49,811 bases of DNA, taken from contig JAKSKV010000025.1 in NCBI GenBank assembly GCA_024401555.1, forward strand, positions 1 to 49,811, written 5' to 3'. Both the position numbers and the translations under genes were made by a program. Below the pieces are notes generated by a model. The model made no database searches. It saw nothing but the letters and a program-made list of their open reading frames with translations, and was not told the origin of the DNA. Positions within the stretch are counted from its first letter, which is position 1; each line of letters opens with the position of its first letter. Shown here piece by piece: positions 15,595-24,468 of the stretch. The stretch comes from Paludibacteraceae bacterium. Its GTDB lineage: Bacteria; Bacteroidota; Bacteroidia; Bacteroidales; Paludibacteraceae.

Positions 15595-15737
15595 AACTTC
15601 CACTTTTAAGACGTTGCTAATTTAAGAAAAATTATTGGCATTCTCCCCATAAAAACATTGAAACTTTTCTCTTGTATATCGTTTAGCAACGTATTGATAA
15701 TTAGTTATATAGATAATAATCAACACCCTTATTGGCG

Positions 15738-17306
15738 CTAAATCGGAAGTTTCGTGGCGGTTAAGTAGGCCGTATAGAGTAACAGGAGGGAGAGCATAGT
15801 GGCGATTCGTCGAAATGAACGGAGCTTCATCACCGCCGCCATCGCCGCCAACAAAGCATAGAGAAAGAGCAGATCCGCGGTGTGGAAGATGATTCCGTTG
15901 ACGGATGAGTGTGGTATTTTCTCCAACCATTCGATGCCGCTGTTCATGCCGTATGTGACGGACGAAATTGCCCTTCCGATCCATCTCGCCAAGGGTGGAA
16001 AGGGGGTGCAAAGCATTAGTAAAAGCGTGCCGTAGAGTAGTATTGTGGCGGCAGGTATGACGATAAGTCCCGAAATCCAGAATGTGTTGCTGAAATGGTG
16101 GAAGTGGAAGAGGACGATGGGAAGCGTTCCTATCTGGGCGGCGATTGATACGGAGGTGAGCGACCAGATTTTGTCCCATAGGAGGGGCTTGAAGACAAAT
16201 GTTTTGTAGATTTTATCTTGCCATAAGATGATAGAGAAAACTGCGGCGTAGCTGAGTTGGAAGCCGATGTCGGTGAGGTATCTCGGTTGGTAGAGCAGCA
16301 TGCAGAAAGCGGAGGCCAAGACTGTATTGGCGGTGGTTGATTTTCTTCCAATCGCATCTCCGAAAGCGACGAGGGTGAGCATAATGGAGGCTCTCACCAC
16401 TGATGGCGAAAGCCCGGTGATGAAGGCGTATCCCCATAGGAAAGCGAGAGTGACGGGGATCCTCACCCGTTTCATCGCTTCGCCGGGAAGCAGGTGGGCG
16501 AGCAGAGTGAAGATGATGAGATAGACGATGCCCACATGGAGTCCGCTTACAGCGAGGACATGGCTGGCTCCCGTGGCGGAATAGCTTGCCTTGATCTCTG
16601 GCGTGAGCTGGCTTTTGTCTCCTAAGGTGAGGGCGGATATGATTGCCAATTCGTCGCCGGTGATGCCCGCCTCCTCAAATTGCCGTTCCACCTTTTGCCT
16701 CGCTCGCATTGCCTGGCCCACGAGGGTGGTTTGGGGCGTGCCGTTCATCCTTTTCCATTGGTTCTTAGGAAGGTAAATAGTTCCTGAATAGCCGATGCTG
16801 AACAGGTAGCGGTCGAAATCGTTAGGGTTGTCGATTGGCTTTACTAACCGGTTGGGAAGTAGGATAATCTCTCCAATGGAGAGCCCCTGTAATAGTGAAT
16901 CCTGTGATAGCGAATCTTTGGCGATGTAGAGTCTCGCCTTTGTCCCCGAAGGGACCTCCCTCCCGTACAGGCGGGCGTTGACGCAATAGGTGGCTCGCCT
17001 CTCTTGGGGTAGATCTTCGATCTCCGCAAGGAGGTATCCCTTGCCGTCGGTCTTTCTGTCCCAAATGATGGGAGTGGTTTGTCGGGTTCGGAGAATACCG
17101 ACAATGGACAACAGGATGAGTAGGGATGCGCCGAACATCCATCGTCGCTGGTATTGACGTTCTCCGAGGCGGAAAGAGAAAATGAGAGTGGCTCCTAAGG
17201 GAGGCAAAATGCTCCAAAGGGGGAGTTGGATGTTGGGAAACATGATTCCGAGGAAGATGCCAATCGATAAAAAGATTGTCAGGCGTAAAAAGGGTAGCCG
17301 TGCCAT
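15738..17306 (-). CDS. comEC: ComEC/Rec2 family DNA-uptake membrane protein (short form)
   Basis: ComEC forms the inner-membrane channel for single-stranded DNA during transformation. This protein has about 522 aa with many hydrophobic helices. It carries an N-terminal soluble region (DUF4131-like, residues ~60-170) and the Competence domain with 'ATGASHVLAVSGLHVGIVYL' near 235 and 'FITGLSPSVVRASIMLTL' near 288. The C-terminal metallo-beta-lactamase-like domain of Bacillus ComEC is absent, as in many Bacteroidota homologues. I start at the ATG at 17306. The longer upstream frame runs into rpe and encodes Arg/His-rich non-protein-like sequence. Uptake function is not demonstrated. Confidence 0.88.
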   Translation of the reverse strand: MARLPFLRLTIFLSIGIFLGIMFPNIQLPLWSILPPLGATLIFSFRLGERQYQRRWMFGASLLILLSIVGILRTRQTTPIIWDRKTDGKGYLLAEIEDLPQERRATYCVNARLYGREVPSGTKARLYIAKDSLSQDSLLQGLSIGEIILLPNRLVKPIDNPNDFDRYLFSIGYSGTIYLPKNQWKRMNGTPQTTLVGQAMRARQKVERQFEEAGITGDELAIISALTLGDKSQLTPEIKASYSATGASHVLAVSGLHVGIVYLIIFTLLAHLLPGEAMKRVRIPVTLAFLWGYAFITGLSPSVVRASIMLTLVAFGDAIGRKSTTANTVLASAFCMLLYQPRYLTDIGFQLSYAAVFSIILWQDKIYKTFVFKPLLWDKIWSLTSVSIAAQIGTLPIVLFHFHHFSNTFWISGLIVIPAATILLYGTLLLMLCTPFPPLARWIGRAISSVTYGMNSGIEWLEKIPHSSVNGIIFHTADLLFLYALLAAMAAVMKLRSFRRIATMLSLLLLYTAYLTATKLPI

Positions 17307-17363
17307 TGTGGTAAAGTTGTGGGAAATCCCAATTGGGATGTGAAACAAAACGGGTTTGCAAAC

Positions 17364-17400
17364 AAAAAAGTGAGGGAGACCGCCAGAAGAGACCTCCCTC
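17364..17400 (-). terminator. Terminator after rpe
   Basis: The GAGGGAG/CTCCCTC stem is followed by a T-tract on the reverse strand, between rpe and comEC. It probably lowers read-through into comEC. Confidence 0.65.
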
Positions 17401-17407
17401 GAGTTTA

Positions 17408-18058
17408 TTACAACGCCTTTAATTGGGCGATGGTTTCGGTAGGGTTCTGCGCGCCGAAGACGAAGCTGCCAGCCACGAGCACATCCGCTCCCGCTTGTAG
17501 CAATCGCTTGCCTGTCTCGAAATTGACGCCGCCGTCGATCTCGATGAGTGCGTGGGAGTTGCGTTTGAGGATCAACTCCTTCAAACGGGAGGTTTTGTCG
17601 ATGGTGTTCTCGATGAACTTTTGTCCGCCGAATCCTGGGTTGACAGACATCAACATGGCAACATCCACATCCTGGATGATCTCTTCCAGAACGGAGACTG
17701 GTGTGTGTGGATTCAGTGTGACGCCCGCCTTCATACCGCAAGCCTTGATGCGTTGCAACGTCCTATGAAGGTGGGTGCAAGCCTCGTAGTGGACATTGAG
17801 CACCTCGGCGCCGAGTTTATGGAACTCGTCAATGAACTTATCTGGCTCCACAATCATCAAGTGGACGTCCAATGGCTTCCTCGCATATTTTTGGATGGCT
17901 GCCGTGACGGGCATGCCGAAGGAGATGTTTGGAACGAATACTCCGTCCATGATGTCGAGGTGGAACCAATCGGCTTGGCTGTTGTTCACCATCTCCACGT
18001 CGGAACGCAAATTGGAAAAATCCGCGGATAGCACGGAAGGTGCGATTAGGTGGCTCAT
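17408..18058 (-). CDS. rpe: Ribulose-phosphate 3-epimerase
   Basis: Rpe interconverts ribulose 5-phosphate and xylulose 5-phosphate in the pentose phosphate pathway. The 216-aa TIM barrel begins 'LIAPSVLSADFSNL'. Metal-site and catalytic segments are 'WFHLDIMDGVFVPNISFG' near residue 31, 'DVHLMIVEPDKFIDEF' near 64, 'MSVNPGFGGQKFIENTI' near 136 and 'IEIDGGVNFETG' near 171. It is complete and of standard length. It is the first gene of the leftward run and is separated from comEC by a terminator-like hairpin. Confidence 0.97.
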   Translation of the reverse strand: MSHLIAPSVLSADFSNLRSDVEMVNNSQADWFHLDIMDGVFVPNISFGMPVTAAIQKYARKPLDVHLMIVEPDKFIDEFHKLGAEVLNVHYEACTHLHRTLQRIKACGMKAGVTLNPHTPVSVLEEIIQDVDVAMLMSVNPGFGGQKFIENTIDKTSRLKELILKRNSHALIEIDGGVNFETGKRLLQAGADVLVAGSFVFGAQNPTETIAQLKAL

Positions 18059-18137
18059 TCGATTTCTCTGTTGAGGGGAACGGTAGTTTTACGGAAGCGG
18101 AAGTCGCCCGACTGCCGGACCCTGTGGTTTATAAATG

Positions 18138-18165
18138 AAAAAAGGAAGTAACTTTCGTCACTTCC
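18138..18165 (-). terminator. Terminator of tRNA-Pro
   Basis: GGAAGT/ACTTCC stem followed by T6 on the reverse strand, 10 bp beyond the tRNA 3' end. Confidence 0.7.
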
Positions 18166-18175
18166 TTGCTTTGCG

Positions 18176-18250
18176 TCGAGGTGAAGGGATTCGAACCCCC
18201 GACCCTCTGGTCCCAAACCAGATGCGCTAACCGGACTGCGCTACACCTCG
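18176..18250 (-). tRNA. tRNA-Pro (anticodon TGG)
   Basis: The reverse strand folds as a cloverleaf. The acceptor arm CGAGGTG pairs with CACCTCG, with discriminator A at 18176. The anticodon stem TCTGG/CCAGA encloses loop TTTGGGA with anticodon TGG, and the T-arm carries GGGTTCGAATCCC. The 3' CCA is not encoded. It reads proline CCA, and possibly other CCN codons by wobble. Confidence 0.97.
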
Positions 18251-18348
18251 TTCTCAAATGCGATGCAAAGGTATGTACTTTTGGGTACCCCTCCAAATCT
18301 TTTCGCCACTTTTTTTAGAAAAAAAATCACTTTTTTCTTATCTGCTTG

Positions 18349-18615
18349 TTATTCAATGAAATAATTTTTCGCCCAAAATAGGACTATGAGGAGCTGGATG
18401 ATTAAGATGGCGGGAACCCCGATGGAAAATTTCTTGTGGAGAGTCTTGTGTCGGATGAGGTACATTGCTAAAAGTGCGCCGATAGAGCCTCCAAGGGCGG
18501 CGATCAACAGCAGATTCCTCTCCGGGATCCTTCTTGCGTTTCTCTTTTTAGAGAGATGTTTGTCCCAAGCGTAGATGGCGAAGGCCGCGATGTTGATGAT
18601 GATGAGGTAAAGCAT
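18349..18615 (-). CDS. DUF1294 small membrane protein
   Basis: The 88-aa protein has three hydrophobic segments and the DUF1294 pattern: 'AIYAWDKHLSKKRNARRIPE' near residue 13, then 'ALGGSIGALLAMYLIRHKT' and 'KKFSIGVPAILIIQLLIV'. The family is widespread in bacteria and has no known function. It follows rpoZ on the same strand, but a terminator at 18654-18686 separates them, so it may have its own promoter or rely on read-through. Confidence 0.87.
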   Translation of the reverse strand: MLYLIIINIAAFAIYAWDKHLSKKRNARRIPERNLLLIAALGGSIGALLAMYLIRHKTLHKKFSIGVPAILIIQLLIVLFWAKNYFIE

Positions 18616-18653
18616 AATTTTTTTTCTGTTGAGTCGGACTTGGAAAGAGGGTA

Positions 18654-18686
18654 CAAAAAAGGGAATGCGCCGTCCGACACATTCCC
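18654..18686 (-). terminator. Terminator of the bamD-rpoZ unit
   Basis: GGGAATG/CATTCCC stem followed by T6 on the reverse strand, 22 bp after the rpoZ stop. Confidence 0.72.
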
Positions 18687-18707
18687 TTGTGATCTTTTGA
18701 ATCGGTA

Positions 18708-19040
18708 TTAATACTTCATCTTATCCTTAGAAGGGTTTCTGTGGAAAACCTTTCCGTCGGTGTACTCTTGTGCTGCGATCAAAGTTGGCTTAGGGAGCTT
18801 CTCGTAGAAACGTGAGATCTCGATTTGCTCACGGTTTTCGAATACCTCCTCCAAGTTGTCGTTGAAAGATGCGAACTCTTGCAATTTCTTGTCCAATTCC
18901 GACTTCATCTCCACAGCGATCTGGTTGGAACGACGGGCGATGATGTTCACTGTCTCGTAAATGTTACCTGTGTCTGCACAGAGTGAGTTCATGTCGCGAG
19001 TGATAGTGTTAGTTGGAGCGGTTACTTTTTTGTAGTCCAT
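18708..19040 (-). CDS. rpoZ: RNA polymerase omega subunit, Bacteroidota Rpb6-like type
   Basis: The 110-aa protein has the omega/Rpb6 core 'GNIYETVNIIARRSNQIAVE' near residue 26, followed by a charged helix and 'ENREQIEISRFYEKLPKPTL'. Omega binds the C-terminus of beta-prime and helps RNA polymerase assembly. The Bacteroidota version is divergent and often annotated only as a domain protein. It begins 14 bp after bamD, and the bamD-rpoZ linkage is conserved in this phylum. Confidence 0.9.
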   Translation of the reverse strand: MDYKKVTAPTNTITRDMNSLCADTGNIYETVNIIARRSNQIAVEMKSELDKKLQEFASFNDNLEEVFENREQIEISRFYEKLPKPTLIAAQEYTDGKVFHRNPSKDKMKY

Positions 19041-19054
19041 GATTATAATATGTT

Positions 19055-19882
19055 TTATTTGTTTTTGTTATCGATAGCGTTAATATACTTTCTTGTCTTC
19101 TCGTGGATTCTCTCCGCCTCTTTTTTGTGCTTTCCGTTAGGAAATTCGCCGATGTAGTTGTAATACTCATCGTCGGTGTCGCGGTAGCGGTCCTCCATTT
19201 TGCTTTCGACGCTCTTCACGGCTTGCATGTACTTCGCGTCAAGAATCAGGAAGCTGAGATCCTCTTTGCGTTTAGTGTCTGGGTACAACTTCAGTGCATT
19301 GGTGGCGGTGACCACCGCTGAACGGTAATTGTTGCCCATGTAATCACCCAAATCGAAATAGAGTTTGGCGTTCAAATAGGCCTTCTCCGCCAACTTTTCC
19401 TGCAACTCGCTGAGGAGGGATACCGCCTCTGGCAAGTATTGGCTTTGAGGATATAGGTTGGTGAACTCCAGCAATTCGTCGATGGCGGTGACGGTACTCG
19501 CCTGGTCGAGCTTGACGTCTGGCGAGTCTTGGTAAAGACATTTGCCCGCTAGGAATTTACACTCCTCGGCATGCTCGCCTTGCGGATAGCTACGTGTGTA
19601 AGCCGAAAAATAACTCTTCGCTGAGGTGTAGTCCTTGTTGTTGTAGTAGGACTTCGCGATCATATAGACCACGTTCTCTCCCTTAGCGGTACCTCGGAAG
19701 GCGGATCCCACCGATTCTAATACGGAGTGTGCCTTGTAGTAGTCGCCACTCTCATAGTATTCGACGGCCTTCTGGTACTTGAAGTCGTTATCCGTGCTCT
19801 TGATGACCTTGTTGTAACCTCCGCAAGAGAGGAATCCCAAAGCCATGATAGCCAATGTGATATGTCTAAAATTCTTTTCCAT
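19055..19882 (-). CDS. bamD: Outer membrane assembly lipoprotein BamD
   Basis: BamD is the essential lipoprotein partner of BamA for inserting beta-barrel proteins. The 275-aa sequence has a lipobox ('IMALGFLSCGGYNK'), then TPR-like helical repeats: 'YQKAVEYYESGDYYKAHSV', 'VYMIAKSYYNNKDYTSAKSY', 'AYTRSYPQGEHAEECKFLAG' and a later 'GEFPNGKHKKEAERIHE'. Size and repeat layout fit the family. It is first in the bamD-rpoZ unit, with a divergent DUF5606 gene upstream across a 158-bp AT-rich gap. Confidence 0.93.
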   Translation of the reverse strand: MEKNFRHITLAIMALGFLSCGGYNKVIKSTDNDFKYQKAVEYYESGDYYKAHSVLESVGSAFRGTAKGENVVYMIAKSYYNNKDYTSAKSYFSAYTRSYPQGEHAEECKFLAGKCLYQDSPDVKLDQASTVTAIDELLEFTNLYPQSQYLPEAVSLLSELQEKLAEKAYLNAKLYFDLGDYMGNNYRSAVVTATNALKLYPDTKRKEDLSFLILDAKYMQAVKSVESKMEDRYRDTDDEYYNYIGEFPNGKHKKEAERIHEKTRKYINAIDNKNK

Positions 19883-20040
19883 TCTTACTCTAAACCGCGA
19901 AAATAGTCAAAATCGTTCAAAAGATGAAAGAAAAACATTCAATTTTAACTATTTTAAATTAAAATGTTTTTATTTCTTTTGCATTTGAATTTAACAGTGA
20001 TTTAATACTAGTTGTAAAACGATTTTTAGAATAGAAAATT

Positions 20041-20457
20041 ATGTTGAAGAGAATTTTATCGATTTCCGGAAAACCAGGATTGTTTGAATTGGTGTCACAA
20101 GGAAAGAATATGTTGATATTGGAGTCCCTTACAGAGAAGAAGCGTGTCCCTGCATATACTCACGAGAAGATTTTGTCTCTTGGTGATATCGCTATCTATA
20201 CCGAGGAGGGTGAGGTGCCTTTGGCAGATGTGTTGCAATCCATGAAGGAGAAAGAGAGTGGCAAGGTGGCTTCTGTCAACCCTAAAAAGGCTGATGGCAA
20301 GGAGTTGGCCGCTTATTTGGCTACCGTGTTGCCAAACTTCGACCGTGACCGTGTCTATTCATCCGATATCAAGAAGTTGCTCACGTGGTACAATATCTTG
20401 ATCGAGAGCGGTCGCGACCAATTCGTTGAGAAAAAAGCTGAGGCTGAGGCGAAATAA
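20041..20457 (+). CDS. DUF5606 family protein
   Basis: The 138-aa protein starts with 'MLKRILSISGKPGLFELVSQ', followed by 'LGDIAIYTEEGEVPLADV' and a helical C-terminal part with 'YAxxxPNFDRDRVYSSDIKK'-like residues. This is the Bacteroidota DUF5606 pattern with a Tudor/SH3-like N-terminal domain. No function is established. It is widespread and conserved in the phylum, divergent from bamD, and followed by its own intrinsic terminator, so it forms a single-gene unit. Confidence 0.87.
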   Translation: MLKRILSISGKPGLFELVSQGKNMLILESLTEKKRVPAYTHEKILSLGDIAIYTEEGEVPLADVLQSMKEKESGKVASVNPKKADGKELAAYLATVLPNFDRDRVYSSDIKKLLTWYNILIESGRDQFVEKKAEAEAK

Positions 20458-20481
20458 AATTCCCTTATCCAAGTTCTATAG

Positions 20482-20512
20482 GAGAAGACGCGGGAGTGTC
20501 TTCTCTTTTTTT
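20482..20512 (+). terminator. Terminator of the DUF5606 gene
   Basis: GAGAAGAC/GTCTTCTC perfect stem with T7 tail. Confidence 0.85.
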
Positions 20513-20583
20513 GCATATCTTAATATTAATAGTGTGCTTTTTTTTATAGTGCGCATTGGTTTATTACCTTTATCAATTTTGCC

Positions 20584-21735
20584 ATGAATGTGCTTTTTAT
20601 GTCGCCCTGGTATCCCCATCGTTATGATGCGATGTCGGGACTTTTCGTCCGAAAACATGCTGAGGCGGTCGCCCGACAGTGTGAGGTAACTACGCTCTAT
20701 CTATATCCGGATGCTAATGTATCGGAACCGGAGGTGATGGTACAGACGACCAATGGGGTTCATGAGATTTACCTTTACTACCCTTTTGTGGATCGTCCCT
20801 TGTTGAGGCAGTTGACGAAGGCACTGAACTTCTTTAAAGCCTTTCGCAAAGGATATAAGGAGGTGAAGGCGCGTTTTGGTAGGCCCGATGTGGTTCAAGC
20901 GAATGTCTTGACACGTTGCGGCGCTTTGGCCTGGTGGTTGAAAAGGCGGGAGGGTATCCCCTATGTGATCGTGGAACACTGGACCCGCTATTTGCCACAG
21001 AATTTTAACTATAAGGGGTGGTTGAGACGATGGGTGAGCGAACAAGTCGAGAAGGAGGCATCCTGTGTTTTGCCTGTCAGCCGTATGTTGTGTGATGCGA
21101 TGCGTTCCCACGGGTTGGTGCATTCCAACTATCAAGTGGTGAACAATGTGGTGGATGATTTCTTTTTCGAACAGCCGATCTCAGCCGATAGAGTGCATGG
21201 GAAGTTCCGTTTCTTGCATGTCTCCTGTTTTATCGAGCGGGCCAAGAATGTATGCGGTATGCTACGTGTGGTGAAGCGTCTCTCCGGAGAACGGAGTGAT
21301 TTTGTCTTTACCATTATTGGAATAGGTCCCGATTTTGAGGAGGTGAAAAGATACGCTGAAACATTGGATTTGCCTGATGGCCTCGTCTCTTTTGTCGGGG
21401 AACAGCAGCCGCGTCAGGTTTGCAGCTATTTTGCGGAGAGCGATGCTTTTGTAATGTTCTCGAATTACGAAAACGCTCCCGTGGTGATCTCCGAATCGTT
21501 AGCGATGGGTGTTCCTGTGATTTCTACCCGGGTGGGTGGCATCGCCGATATGATAGACGCCCAAAGCGGAGTGCTGATCGAAGCGGGTGATGAACAGGCT
21601 CTTTATGAACAAATGATTGGTATGATGGCTCACCGCTCTGAGTTTGACGCGGAAAAGATCCGACAACGGGCCCGCCGTTACAGTTACGAGACGGTCGGGA
21701 ATTTTTTGGTGGAACGTTATCAAGAGTGTTTGTGA
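20584..21735 (+). CDS. Glycosyltransferase family 4 protein
   Basis: The 383-aa GT-B enzyme begins 'MNVLFMSPWYPHRYDAMSGL'. The acceptor-side domain includes 'GIPYVIVEHWTRYLPQNF'. The donor domain has 'FTIIGIGPDFEEVKRYAE' near residue 241 and the GT4 E-x7-E motif in 'NYENAPVVISESLAMGVPV' near 300, followed by 'STRVGGIADMIDAQSG'. It probably transfers a sugar from a nucleotide donor to a cell-surface glycan or lipid. It is a lone glycosyltransferase with no polysaccharide cluster nearby, so the acceptor is unknown. Confidence 0.92.
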   Translation: MNVLFMSPWYPHRYDAMSGLFVRKHAEAVARQCEVTTLYLYPDANVSEPEVMVQTTNGVHEIYLYYPFVDRPLLRQLTKALNFFKAFRKGYKEVKARFGRPDVVQANVLTRCGALAWWLKRREGIPYVIVEHWTRYLPQNFNYKGWLRRWVSEQVEKEASCVLPVSRMLCDAMRSHGLVHSNYQVVNNVVDDFFFEQPISADRVHGKFRFLHVSCFIERAKNVCGMLRVVKRLSGERSDFVFTIIGIGPDFEEVKRYAETLDLPDGLVSFVGEQQPRQVCSYFAESDAFVMFSNYENAPVVISESLAMGVPVISTRVGGIADMIDAQSGVLIEAGDEQALYEQMIGMMAHRSEFDAEKIRQRARRYSYETVGNFLVERYQECL

Positions 21736-21760
21736 AGGGAGATCTTTGTCGAGGAAATAA

Positions 21761-21794
21761 GTAAGGGGTGTGCCGGTTAAGACACACCCCTTAC
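21761..21794. terminator. Bidirectional terminator between convergent genes
   Basis: AAGGGGTGTG/CACACCCCTT perfect 10-bp stem between the glycosyltransferase gene and the leftward 112-aa gene, with AT-rich flanks. Confidence 0.72.
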
Positions 21795-21819
21795 ATTTTG
21801 TGAGGGTCTCAATAGAGTT

Positions 21820-22158
21820 TTATCCTACTCTCTGCTGTTGCATCTCGTGGCTTTCCTTGAGATTTTTGCTTCCTGTCGCAATGGAGGAGAGCGCCTCTTG
21901 AATCATGTAGAAGGCCTCCTTGAACGACTTGTCCGCTTGAGAGAGTCTGTACACCGTGTCCATAGCTACCGCTGTGGAATCGGGCGCGTCGCAGTCAGAT
22001 GGCGCGATGTTCGCAAGGTCATTCACGATGAGCTGAATGTGCTTCTGCTCGAATTGAAGAAGATTGAATTTCTGCTTCATCTCCGTCAACAGGAAATCCA
22101 TTTCCCTGGTGATGTCCATTGTGCTTTTTCTAACCATTGGCTCTAATACGTTTTCCAT
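21820..22158 (-). CDS. Conserved-looking hypothetical helical protein, 112 aa
   Basis: I do not recognise this family. The protein is predicted to be all-helical and soluble, with no signal peptide or membrane segment: 'TREMDFLLTEMKQKFNLLQF' near residue 17, a central 'NDLANIAPSDCDAPDSTAV', and 'DKSFKEAFYMIQEALSSIAT'. Codon use resembles neighbouring core genes, and it ends just before a strong terminator, which supports it being real. It lies downstream of sufS-sufE on the same strand but 169 bp away, so it may be a separate unit. Confidence 0.65.
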   Translation of the reverse strand: MENVLEPMVRKSTMDITREMDFLLTEMKQKFNLLQFEQKHIQLIVNDLANIAPSDCDAPDSTAVAMDTVYRLSQADKSFKEAFYMIQEALSSIATGSKNLKESHEMQQQRVG

Positions 22159-22327
22159 GTTTTCCCCTTTAGTTAAACTTCAATTTCGTTCCGCTAATGT
22201 AGCGAATTGGTTCTTGAAAAAGAAAATTTTCAAGCCGATAATTTTCAACAAAGGGGCGGTTTATGACAAATGTCTTTAAAGCCAATTTATCGTGTTTATT
22301 GCCTAAAAAATGTGGAAAATTTCCCAG

Positions 22328-22750
22328 TTAGGCTTGTTGGCTCTTGAAAGCCAAGGCATACATCTTCATCTGGTTCACCATGGCGAGCATACCATTGGAA
22401 CGGGTAGGGGAGAGATGCTCCTTGAGGCCGATTTGGTCGATGAAGTAGAGGTCGGTCTCCAAGATCTCGTCCGGTGTGTGGCCCGACAAGACCTCCACCA
22501 ACATGGAGACGATGCCGCCGGAAATATCGGTGTTGCTCTCTCCTTGGAAGAACACCAAGCCATCCTTGAACTCGGCGTGTACCCATACTTTGCTTTGACA
22601 TCCCTCGATGAGGTATTTGTCGATTTTATACTCTTCGTCAACACCGGGGTTGGACATGCCCTTGTCGATGATTTGTTGGTATTTGTCCAACCAATCGTCG
22701 AGGAACTCGAATTCGGCGATGATCTCGTCTTGTTTCTCTGCTATTGTCAT
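22328..22750 (-). CDS. sufE: SufE family sulfur-transfer protein
   Basis: SufE accepts persulfide sulfur from the cysteine desulfurase SufS for iron-sulfur cluster assembly. The 140-aa protein has 'EFEFLDDWLDKYQQIIDKG' near its start and the active Cys in 'LIEGCQSKVWVHAEF' near residue 48. Then come 'SNTDISGGIVSMLVEVLSGH' and 'LSPTRSNGMLAMVNQMK'. It lies 39 bp downstream of sufS on the same strand, an expected partnership. Confidence 0.95.
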   Translation of the reverse strand: MTIAEKQDEIIAEFEFLDDWLDKYQQIIDKGMSNPGVDEEYKIDKYLIEGCQSKVWVHAEFKDGLVFFQGESNTDISGGIVSMLVEVLSGHTPDEILETDLYFIDQIGLKEHLSPTRSNGMLAMVNQMKMYALAFKSQQA

Positions 22751-22789
22751 GATATATTTTAATCTAATGATCTATAAAGGAGAATCCTT

Positions 22790-24016
22790 TTATTTTCTTC
22801 TGAACATTTTTGCGGCTCTTTGTACGCCCGCCACGAGGATGTCGATCTCCTCTTTGGTATTGTAGATGCCGAATGAAGCACGTACGGTTCCTTCGATGCC
22901 GAAGGCTGCCATGACGGGCTCCGCGCAGTGGTGTCCTGTGCGGACGGCGATGCCTAACTTATCTATGATGGATCCCAAATCGTAGGGGTGGATGTTACCC
23001 ACGAGGAAGGAAACCAAACCGCTCCTCTTGGGGGCGTTGCCGATGAATCGGATATCCTCTACTTCGCCTAATCTCTCTAAGGTGTAGCGGACCAACTCTT
23101 GCTCGTGCGCGGCGATCTCCTCCATGCCGATGGCACTGACATAGTTGAGTGCCTCCGCTAAGGCTGTTGAACCGATGTAGTCGGGTGTTCCCGCTTCAAA
23201 TTTGAAAGGTAATTCGTTGAATGTAGTCTTCTCGAAGGTGACCTTTTGGATCATCTCGCCACCACCTTGGTAGGGTGGAATGCGTTCCAGCCACTCCTCT
23301 TTGCCGTAGAGGACGCCTATGCCGGTGGGACCATAAATCTTGTGTCCTGAGAAGACGTAGAAATCTGCGTCGAGCGCTTGCACGTCCACGGGCATATGGG
23401 GCACCGATTGTGCGCCGTCCACCAAGACGGGGATGTTGTGGCTATGCGCCTTCGTGATGATCTCTGCCACAGGGTTGACGGTTCCCAATGTGTTGGAAAC
23501 GTGAGCGATGGAGATGAGTTTGGTCTTCTCGGTGATGAGTTCATCCAACTTGTCAAGTTGCAACACGCCGTTCTCGTCGAAAGGAATCACCTTGAGTACG
23601 ATGCCCTTCTCCTCTTGCAGCAATTGCCAGGGAACGATGTTGGAGTGGTGCTCCATGTGCGAGACGATGATCTCGTCGCCCGCCTTGCATTGGCTTCTGC
23701 CGAAGGAGGAGGCGACCAGATTGATGGCCTCCGTGGTGCCTCTGGTAAAGACAATTTCGCGGGAATGTTTCGCATTGATGAATTTCCGAACGGTTTCGCG
23801 CGCCGCCTCATGGGCTTCCGTCGCCACTTGGCTGAGGAAGTGGACGCCACGATGGATGTTCGCGTTGTTGTTGAGGTAATTTTCGCTGATCTTCTCTACC
23901 ACGCACAACGGTTTCTGTGTTGTGGCCGCGTTGTCCAAATAGACCAACGGCTTTCCGTAAATCTCCTTCTTTAAGATAGGAAAGTCCTCTCTGATTTTAT
24001 TGATATCGAAACTCAT
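22790..24016 (-). CDS. sufS: SufS-type cysteine desulfurase
   Basis: SufS uses PLP to release sulfur from cysteine as a persulfide. The protein has 408 aa from the ATG at 24016 (MSFDINKIREDFP). The upstream extension to 24076 is not family-like. Key motifs are 'VYLDNAATTQKPLCVVEKIS' near residue 26, 'HSNIVPWQLLQEEKG', the PLP lysine in 'FYVFSGHKIYGPTGIGVLYG' near 222, and the active Cys in 'VRTGHHCAEPVMAAFG' near 363. It precedes sufE. The other suf genes (BCD) are not in the window. Confidence 0.96.
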   Translation of the reverse strand: MSFDINKIREDFPILKKEIYGKPLVYLDNAATTQKPLCVVEKISENYLNNNANIHRGVHFLSQVATEAHEAARETVRKFINAKHSREIVFTRGTTEAINLVASSFGRSQCKAGDEIIVSHMEHHSNIVPWQLLQEEKGIVLKVIPFDENGVLQLDKLDELITEKTKLISIAHVSNTLGTVNPVAEIITKAHSHNIPVLVDGAQSVPHMPVDVQALDADFYVFSGHKIYGPTGIGVLYGKEEWLERIPPYQGGGEMIQKVTFEKTTFNELPFKFEAGTPDYIGSTALAEALNYVSAIGMEEIAAHEQELVRYTLERLGEVEDIRFIGNAPKRSGLVSFLVGNIHPYDLGSIIDKLGIAVRTGHHCAEPVMAAFGIEGTVRASFGIYNTKEEIDILVAGVQRAAKMFRRK

Positions 24017-24115
24017 CTCTTTGCACTTTTCCGCGAATTTACGAAAATATGGGCAAAAATGTAGAACTTCATTCAATATTACATTGAGATAAAAAATCGC
24101 TTGTCCAAATACTAT

Positions 24116-24379
24116 TCAATGATTATTTTCTACTTCATGTTTGGTTATGAGGTAATTTTGCAGTACATTTGCAATACCTCCATTAGGTTGTGGTGAAGAA
24201 GCTGTGCTTTCATGAACCGGGTTAGACGCAACAACCTCTTGGAGATTTTTTGTTAAAAAGGATTCGTGTAGATACAATCGTTGTTGCTTGAGGTTTGCAA
24301 ATGACATGCCTTCTTTGGGTAGAAATTCGTCTCCTTTCAATATACATACCGGACTATCATTTAATAAATCCATTTCCAT
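24116..24379 (-). CDS. Hypothetical small protein, 87 aa
   Basis: I do not recognise it. The frame begins 'MEMDLLNDSPVCILKGDEF', has a hydrophilic middle rich in Leu, Lys and Gln ('FANLKQQRLYLHESFLTKN'), and ends in a Pro/Asn/Ser-rich tail. There is no signal peptide or membrane helix. It is AT-rich compared with sufS and yraN and lies alone between them, without direct repeats around it that I could find. It may be a recent arrival or a lineage-specific gene. A spurious frame cannot be excluded, although the leftward orientation matches both neighbours. Confidence 0.45.
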   Translation of the reverse strand: MEMDLLNDSPVCILKGDEFLPKEGMSFANLKQQRLYLHESFLTKNLQEVVASNPVHESTASSPQPNGGIANVLQNYLITKHEVENNH

Positions 24380-24468
24380 ATTCTTTCTTTGTAAATGTCT
24401 GTATAAAGGGCATTTAGTTGCTTCGTTTTTGTAGGTTGGGTGTTTGGTTAGTGGGATGAATAAACCTA

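Noticed and set aside
17307-17741. N-terminal extension of comEC by about 145 residues
   Set aside because: It would overlap rpe and cross a terminator. Its sequence is Arg/His-rich and unlike any ComEC N-terminus.
23378-23974. A 198-codon forward frame opposite sufS
   Set aside because: Antisense shadow of a gene with all catalytic motifs intact.
24116-24379. Search for ~40-bp duplications around the 87-aa hypothetical gene, as for the other two AT-rich genes
   Set aside because: Comparing the flanks 24010-24115 and 24380-24490 showed no long direct repeat.
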